NCBI GenBank assembly: GCA_002938075.1
Contig: PTLK01000063.1
Location: 1 to 9,280 of the forward strand
DNA from: Alphaproteobacteria bacterium MarineAlpha3_Bin3
GTDB taxonomy: Bacteria; Pseudomonadota; Alphaproteobacteria; Rhodospirillales; Casp-alpha2
Direction of reading: 5' to 3'
Length of the DNA: 9,280 nt
Both the position numbers and the translations under genes were made by a program. The notes beneath the pieces are model-generated. The model was not told the origin of the DNA. It made no database searches and saw only the letters and a list, made by a program, of their open reading frames with translations. Below are positions 5,673 to 9,280 of this stretch, piece after piece; positions within the stretch are counted from its first letter, which is position 1, and each line of letters starts with the position of its first letter.

Positions 5673-7265
5673 CACCGCCGCCGTCTTGGTGCTGATGATG
5701 TTGGACAGCCCGGCCACCAACAGAAAAAACAGCGACAATATGGTGGCCGGCGATGCACCCTGAAACGCCGTCACCAACCCATGCGCCAGGTAACGGGCGC
5801 CGCCGGTTTCCTGCAAGGCGACGCCCAGCGCCAAGGCCGAAGCGATGGTGGTGACGATTTTGGGATCCACGGCCTGGAACGCCTGGCGCACGTTGAGCAC
5901 GCCGAACGCCACCAAAGCCGCAGCGCCGGTCAGCGCCGCGACGACGATCGGCACCGCGCCGGATGCCGCCAGGGCGACGACGGAAAGAAAAATCACCGTC
6001 GCCCGCTTGGCATGGTCGAGCGCCGGCAGTTCCTCGGCCGACCATTCCAGCAACACCACGTCCCGGTGGCGTCGCAGCGCCGCCACGTCGTCGGGCTGCC
6101 CCTGGACTAGAAGCACGTCTCCGGGCTCTAGCCGGATATCGGTGAGCCGCTGGCGGATCATCCGGGACCGGCGCTGGATGCCGAGCACGATGCAATGGGT
6201 CTTATAGCGGAACCCGATCTGCGGCAGGGTCTGGCCCTTCATGACGGACGCCGGCGCGACCATGACCTCGGCCAGGGTCTGGCCGCCTTCCTGCCAGCGC
6301 CCGCCCCGGTCCGTATCGGAAGGGAACGAACGGCCCTCTTCCAGGTTGGGATAGAGCAGGCCCGGATCACCGGCCAGGAATTTGGCCAGCGCCTTGCGGG
6401 TCGCAGCCACCACCAGCACGTCGCCGGGCCGGACGAGGTAATCCTCGAACGGCGGCAGGATCGCCCGTTCGCCCCGCTGCACCAGGCGCAGGGTCTTTTC
6501 CGGCAGGCTGGCGAAATGCCCTCCCGGCGCGCCCTTGCCAACCAGCTTGGAATCCGCCGAAACGGTGATCTGGGCGACGAAATGCCTGCCGGTTTCGTCG
6601 CTCATGTCATCAGCCAGTCCGGCCCGGTCCGGCAGCAACCGGGGCGCTATAAAAACCACATACCCCAGCCCCGCCGCCGCCATCACCAGTCCGGGGATGG
6701 AAAAGTCGAAAAACGAGAACGGCGCGACCTTCATCTCGATGAGAGCCGAATTGACGAGAAGGTTGGTCGACGATCCGATGAGCGTCGTCATGCCACCCAG
6801 CACGGCGGCGTAGCTCAGCGGGATCATCAGTTTCGACACCGAGCGGCCGTAACGGTGCGCCAGGGCTTCCATGATCGGGATGAAGATGACGACGACGGGA
6901 ATGTTGTTGAGAAACGCGCTGACGGAAATGGTCACCACCAGGGCCACCAACATGGAGACGATCAAACCGGCGTTGCCGCCGCCAAGGCCCAGGATCAGCC
7001 CGGCGCCCCGGTCCAGGACTCCGGTGCGGATCATGCCCTGGCCCATCACCAGAAGCGCCACCACCGTGATCAAGGCCGGATTGGCGAAGCCCTGGAGGAT
7101 GCGGGCGGGAGGCAGGGCCGCCGCCCCGTCGGCGCCGACGACCGGGAAGAAATGGAAAAATATCAACAGCACGCAGATGATGCCGAGCGACGTCATCTCC
7201 ATCGCCGCGCGCTCGAATAGGTAAAAAACCAAGGCCCCGAGGATGAGGGCGAAGACCACCCACAT
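5430..7265 (-). CDS. SLC13/DASS-type anion transporter with two RCK_C domains
   Basis: An inner-membrane carrier of the SLC13 (divalent anion:sodium symporter) superfamily; relatives carry sulfate, dicarboxylates or other anions, and the substrate cannot be read from this sequence. With ATG 7265 the protein has 611 residues. An N-terminal membrane half (about 1-210) contains SAFLNN (116-121) and GSSTN (164-168). The central soluble part has two RCK_C (TrkA-C) domains, about 228-293 and 323-393, each ending in a PGDVL(V/L)V segment. The C-terminal membrane half (about 420-611) has the matching LSN motif near 520 and YQTN (569-572). This two-fold layout, with hairpin motifs in each half, is the family fold. 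The start at 7265 is preferred because GGAG lies six bases upstream; an in-frame ATG at 7301 would add 12 residues but has no clear ribosome binding site. It stands alone and no intrinsic terminator is visible after the stop. Confidence 0.88.
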   Translation of the reverse strand: MWVVFALILGALVFYLFERAAMEMTSLGIICVLLIFFHFFPVVGADGAAALPPARILQGFANPALITVVALLVMGQGMIRTGVLDRGAGLILGLGGGNAGLIVSMLVALVVTISVSAFLNNIPVVVIFIPIMEALAHRYGRSVSKLMIPLSYAAVLGGMTTLIGSSTNLLVNSALIEMKVAPFSFFDFSIPGLVMAAAGLGYVVFIAPRLLPDRAGLADDMSDETGRHFVAQITVSADSKLVGKGAPGGHFASLPEKTLRLVQRGERAILPPFEDYLVRPGDVLVVAATRKALAKFLAGDPGLLYPNLEEGRSFPSDTDRGGRWQEGGQTLAEVMVAPASVMKGQTLPQIGFRYKTHCIVLGIQRRSRMIRQRLTDIRLEPGDVLLVQGQPDDVAALRRHRDVVLLEWSAEELPALDHAKRATVIFLSVVALAASGAVPIVVAALTGAAALVAFGVLNVRQAFQAVDPKIVTTIASALALGVALQETGGARYLAHGLVTAFQGASPATILSLFFLLVAGLSNIISTKTAAVLFTPIAVDLAIELGVEPHVFAVAVIFAANCSFASPLGYQTNLLVMGPGHYKFTDFARAGLPLIVLLWAAFSLFAPWYYGI

Positions 7266-7491
7266 CTGAAACTCCGTCCCGGCGCTTAATTCCACTGCCA
7301 TGGCCGAATTTTACCCTATTCCCCCGAGGGGAGCACGAAAGGGCCGGAAATCCCCCTCCAAAACATTAAATTAGCTTAGAAATCCGCCGTTTTTATTAAA
7401 AAATGTGAAAAAATGCCGCCCTGTGACCGCCGTCACTGCATGGGCCGGTCAAAAGGGCCAATATGGGCGCCAAGAGAGCAATCTCTCCCAT

Positions 7492-7511
7492 CTCATCCCT
7501 GTCTCTCCGCC
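7492..7511 (+). other. tRNA-Ser 3'-end-like remnant
   Basis: CTCATCCCTGTCTCTCCGCC matches the usual 3' end of bacterial tRNA-Ser (T-loop end, T-stem, TCTCTCC acceptor strand, discriminator G, CC) at about 17 of 20 positions by recall. A strong plus-strand terminator starts at once. No matching 5' acceptor strand, D arm or anticodon arm is present upstream, so no functional tRNA is encoded. It could be a relic of a deleted tRNA gene or an attachment-site scar; chance is possible. Confidence 0.35.
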
Positions 7512-7545
7512 GGGCCCCTTTCCCCCAAGGGGCCCGGAGCTTTTT
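7510..7545 (+). terminator. Strong intrinsic terminator, plus strand
   Basis: An 11-bp perfect stem (7510-7520 with 7527-7537; CCGGGCCCCTT / AAGGGGCCCGG) with a TCCCCC loop is followed by AGC and five T residues (7541-7545). On the minus strand no T run follows, so it does not serve the gene ending at 7568. No plus-strand gene precedes it; the interval 7302-7509 is gene-free and AT-rich around 7360-7415, where minus-strand promoter elements for the transporter may also lie. Confidence 0.75.
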
Positions 7546-7567
7546 CGGCCGTCCTCATTCGTCCGCC

Positions 7568-8077
7568 CTATTCGTCCGCGGGCTGCCAGGGCCTGATCCT
7601 CGGGAACCAGCGCGGCACGTTGGCCTTGTAGGTCCGGTAATCGCCGCCGAACCGGCGTTCCAACCCTTTCTCCTCCGACAGGGGAAAGTAGACCGCGTTG
7701 GCGGCGAAGAACAACAGCCCCCATGCCGCCAGCGGCCAGGATTGGTACAACAGCGCCTCGCCGGCGAGCATCAACAGCACGCTCGAGATCATCGGGTTGC
7801 GGACGTGCCGGTAAGGCCCCCGCACCACCAGCTTTTGCGGCGGGTCCCACGGCGCCGGCGTGCCCTGGCCGACGGTGGCGAACAGCCGCAGGGTCCAGCC
7901 GGCGAGCAACAGGCCGGCCGCCAAACTTCCCACACCGGCCCACAGTTGTCCCTGGCCCAGCCCCGCCCAGTTGCCGGCGTATCCGGTACCGGCGGCGGCC
8001 CAGAAAATGATCGCGGGTACCAAAACCAGGACCGTTCCCGGCAAGATCAGGATCGTCGGCAACAACCGCCCCGTCAT
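7568..8077 (-). CDS. Membrane methyltransferase-like protein, PEMT/ICMT family (169 aa)
   Basis: A small polytopic membrane protein of the phospholipid/isoprenylcysteine carboxyl methyltransferase superfamily. Hydrophobic segments lie at about 7-29, 44-65, 97-112 and 116-132. The family signature follows: GPYRHVRNPM (87-96), which corresponds to the conserved GxYxxxRHPxY with Asn-Pro in place of His-Pro, and later EEKGLERRFGGDYRTYK (135-151), which forms the cofactor-side motif. Known relatives methylate lipids or prenylated cysteines with S-adenosylmethionine; many bacterial members have unknown substrates, so none is assigned. The start ATG follows AAAGGAGGA closely. The gene is monocistronic and divergent from the ABM gene; a TATAAA -10 element (8199-8204, minus) lies upstream next to a 12-bp palindrome. 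Confidence 0.8.
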   Translation of the reverse strand: MTGRLLPTILILPGTVLVLVPAIIFWAAAGTGYAGNWAGLGQGQLWAGVGSLAAGLLLAGWTLRLFATVGQGTPAPWDPPQKLVVRGPYRHVRNPMISSVLLMLAGEALLYQSWPLAAWGLLFFAANAVYFPLSEEKGLERRFGGDYRTYKANVPRWFPRIRPWQPADE

Positions 8078-8198
8078 TTCTTTCCTCCTTTGCCCCCCTG
8101 CCCGGCCGGGATTTCGGTAAAAGTCATAGGCCCCCGGCCGGCGCTGGCCAGCCGCCTTTTCAATCCGCCCCGGGCATGGTTTAAGGATAGATCGGACC

Positions 8199-8204
8199 TT
8201 TATA
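8199..8204 (-). promoter_or_regulatory. -10 element candidate for the methyltransferase-like gene
   Basis: The minus strand has TATAAA here, about 120 bases before the ATG at 8077. The matching -35 would fall inside the palindrome at 8211-8242: GATTGC at 17 bases or TTGCGA at 15. The -10 is good but the -35 is weak, as expected if an activator or repressor acts at the palindrome. Confidence 0.35.
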
Positions 8205-8210
8205 GCGTAT

Positions 8211-8242
8211 CAGGGTTGATCGCAATCACACGATCAACCCTG
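8211..8242. promoter_or_regulatory. Perfect 12-bp inverted repeat in divergent intergenic region
   Basis: CAGGGTTGATCG (8211-8222) and CGATCAACCCTG (8231-8242) are exact reverse complements around an eight-base spacer CAATCACA. No T run follows on either strand, so it is not a terminator. It lies between two divergent genes and covers the -35 region of the candidate minus-strand promoter, which suggests an operator for a dimeric regulator; a leader hairpin is the alternative. Confidence 0.6.
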
Positions 8243-8310
8243 TGTTCAGACGCCCGTACATGCGTCACTGGGGGCTGACGCCCGCCACGCTCTAAACGGA
8301 GGAAACGGAA

Positions 8311-8631
8311 ATGATCGCGGTGATTTTCGAAGTCAATGTCGATCCGGTCCAGGGTGAAAGGTATTTCGAACTGGCCCAGGCGCTCAGGGAAAAGCTGGAC
8401 CAGGCCGACGGGTTCATTTCCATCGAGCGGTTCCAGAGCCTGGCCGACGAAGACAAATACGTGTCGCTGTCGTTCTGGCGCGACCGCGAGGCGATCGAGG
8501 CGTGGTATGCGGTGCCCAGCCACCGAGACGCCCAGGAGGAAGGGCGAAATGGGATTTTCCAGGATTACCGAATCCGCGTCGCCGAGGTCTTCCGCGATTA
8601 CGACTTGGCCCACGGGCGTCCCGCCCTGTAA
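8311..8631 (+). CDS. ABM-domain (antibiotic biosynthesis monooxygenase-like) protein (106 aa)
   Basis: A single-domain ferredoxin-like-fold protein of the ABM/YgiN superfamily, which forms dimers and includes cofactor-free quinone oxygenases, heme-degrading enzymes and many uncharacterised members. The visible pattern is a first strand (MIAVIFEVNVDP), a helix with YFELAQALREKLDQADGF, strand SIERFQS, strand YVSLSFWRDREAIEAWY with the conserved Trp pair, then a helix with the HRDAQEEGR segment and the last strand (YRIRVAEVFRDYD). The length is normal for the family. GGAGG at 8298-8302 lies eight bases before the ATG, a strong site. No partner gene is adjacent, so the substrate is unknown. A weak plus-strand hairpin (CCCGG 8639-8643 with CCGGG 8662-8666) followed by six T residues may end its mRNA. 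Confidence 0.88.
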   Translation: MIAVIFEVNVDPVQGERYFELAQALREKLDQADGFISIERFQSLADEDKYVSLSFWRDREAIEAWYAVPSHRDAQEEGRNGIFQDYRIRVAEVFRDYDLAHGRPAL

Positions 8632-8653
8632 ATGAAATCCCGGAAAGCCGAAC

Positions 8654-8682
8654 AAAAAAAGCCGGGTTTTTTCAAACCCGGC
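8654..8682 (-). terminator. Intrinsic terminator, minus strand
   Basis: A 9-bp perfect stem GCCGGGTTT / AAACCCGGC (8661-8669 with 8674-8682) with a four-base loop is followed on the minus strand by seven T residues (8660-8654). This is a canonical minus-strand terminator, yet no minus-strand protein gene lies upstream; it is the 3' end of the candidate small RNA. Confidence 0.75.
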
Positions 8683-8777
8683 GAGTTAAACAGGGAGGCG
8701 TTCAGGGGCGAGGGGGGGATGGCCCTTGAACCTGAGTTGCCGCCTATTTAGGGGAGCGATGAGGGAAGCGGCAACTC
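8654..8777 (-). ncRNA. Candidate trans-acting small RNA (about 120 nt)
   Basis: Read on the minus strand, three stem-loops follow one another. The first is GAGTTGCCGC / GCGGCAACTC (8768-8777 with 8734-8743), a perfect 10-bp stem with a 24-base pyrimidine-rich loop containing TTCCCTC and GCTCCCC. The second is GTTCA-A-GGGC / GCCC-C-TGAAC (8722-8731 with 8700-8709), a 9-bp stem with one mismatch and a loop holding a run of C. The third is the intrinsic terminator at 8654-8682. Hairpins with C-rich anti-Shine-Dalgarno loops followed by a terminator are typical of alphaproteobacterial small RNAs. A TATACT -10-like element lies about 30 bases upstream, without a good -35. No open frame on this strand explains the structure. 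Specific family membership is not claimed. Confidence 0.5.
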
Positions 8778-8912
8778 GAGTGTCGCCATACTAGGGTAAG
8801 TATATGTCAGGAATTTCACCCTCCGGATTCAAAATGTAACGAGATGTGATTCCCTTGAAATTTTATCAATGGCGAAATTCCCCCGTTTTCCGCGAAAACC
8901 CCAAACTCAGTC

Positions 8913-9280
8913 ATGACAAAACCGCCTCCAGAGTTCCTTGAAATGCTGCGCCGGGCCGGTTTGGCGGCGGATGAGACACCGGATTCACAGGAACTGACGG
9001 GTGGCGTCGCCTCCGATATCTGGCGCCTTGATCTCGGCCGTGGGCCGGTCTGCGTCAAACGAGCGCGGGCGAAGCTGAAGGTCGCCCAGGACTGGCGGGC
9101 GCCGGTGGAGCGCAACACCTTCGAGGCGGCGTGGTTGGAAACCGCCAACCGGATCGTTCCCGGCGCCGCGCCGAAGGTCCTCGCCCACGATCCCGGCGCC
9201 GGCATGTTTGCCATGGAATATCTGGACCCCGGCCAATACCCGTCATGGAAGGACGACCTGCTGGCCGGGCGCGTGGATGC
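8913..9280 (+). CDS. Phosphotransferase (aminoglycoside phosphotransferase-like fold), partial
   Basis: The first 122 residues of a kinase of the APH/choline kinase/methylthioribose kinase superfamily; the right edge cuts the gene. The N-lobe is visible: ELTGGVASDIWRLDL (27-41), which forms the glycine-rich strand-turn, then VCVKRA with the ATP-anchoring Lys at about 49, then VERNTFEAAWLE whose Glu residues are placed to pair with that Lys, and the hinge strand GMFAMEYLDP near 102-111. The catalytic loop and DxD metal motif lie beyond the window, so substrate class cannot be judged; despite the family name this need not be a resistance enzyme, and alphaproteobacterial chromosomal members are mostly uncharacterised. 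The ATG at 8913 is the first in frame after a stop at 8856; it has only a weak ribosome binding site. Confidence 0.8.
   Translation, partial: MTKPPPEFLEMLRRAGLAADETPDSQELTGGVASDIWRLDLGRGPVCVKRARAKLKVAQDWRAPVERNTFEAAWLETANRIVPGAAPKVLAHDPGAGMFAMEYLDPGQYPSWKDDLLAGRVD

Noticed and set aside
6195..7220. 341-residue plus-strand frame
   Set aside because: Antisense of the transporter gene; His/Arg/Asp-rich, without any fold-like pattern.
8816..9214. 132-residue minus-strand frame
   Set aside because: Antisense shadow of the phosphotransferase gene, which shows clear kinase N-lobe motifs on the plus strand.

Overview
The window looks like chromosomal DNA from an alphaproteobacterium, probably Rhodospirillales-like. 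The genes are GC-rich with strong G/C third-position preference. SerC is the long (about 390 aa) alphaproteobacterial type and is followed directly by a long-form SerA with an ACT domain. The CheB catalytic domain is of the alphaproteobacterial kind. Intergenic palindromes belong to a repeat type whose spurious translations (starting like MSALPP-ADI) are common in alphaproteobacterial annotations. This placement comes from recalled family traits, not from a search.

Layout. Positions 1-500 hold no convincing gene. A sigma70-like promoter and a boxA-like antitermination site point left on the minus strand, as in the leader of an rRNA operon that would start beyond the left edge. Positions 500-1750 are a repeat-rich patch. 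It has three copies (two direct, one inverted) of a ~76-bp double-hairpin element plus a half copy, one small uncharacterised gene (712-1005, minus) bracketed by two minus-strand terminators and by the direct repeats, and the C-terminal remnant of an alpha/beta hydrolase.

Positions 1751-4600 are the serine biosynthesis operon serC-serA on the minus strand. Its sigma70 promoter is clear and the two genes overlap by 8 bases. SerA oxidises 3-phosphoglycerate and SerC transaminates the product to phosphoserine. The short serC leader has a hairpin and lies where a leader RNA motif is known in Alphaproteobacteria. Divergent to serC is a damaged cheB. It has lost most of its receiver domain, changes frame before the methylesterase domain, and has no stop at the expected end, so its frame runs about 240 bases antisense into the next gene. 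The minus-strand gene at 5430-7265 is an SLC13/DASS-type anion transporter with two central RCK_C (TrkA-C) domains.

Positions 7266-8310 hold a plus-strand terminator with no gene in front of it, immediately preceded by 20 bases resembling the 3' end of tRNA-Ser. They also hold a small membrane methyltransferase-like gene (minus) and a perfect 12-bp inverted repeat in the divergent region before a plus-strand ABM-domain monooxygenase gene (8311-8631). Beyond it, a minus-strand candidate small RNA (two C-rich-loop hairpins plus an intrinsic terminator) lies between the monooxygenase gene and a phosphotransferase gene cut by the right edge. The most interesting items are the candidate small RNA, the double-hairpin repeat family with its bracketed gene, the decayed cheB, and the tRNA-Ser-like scar.
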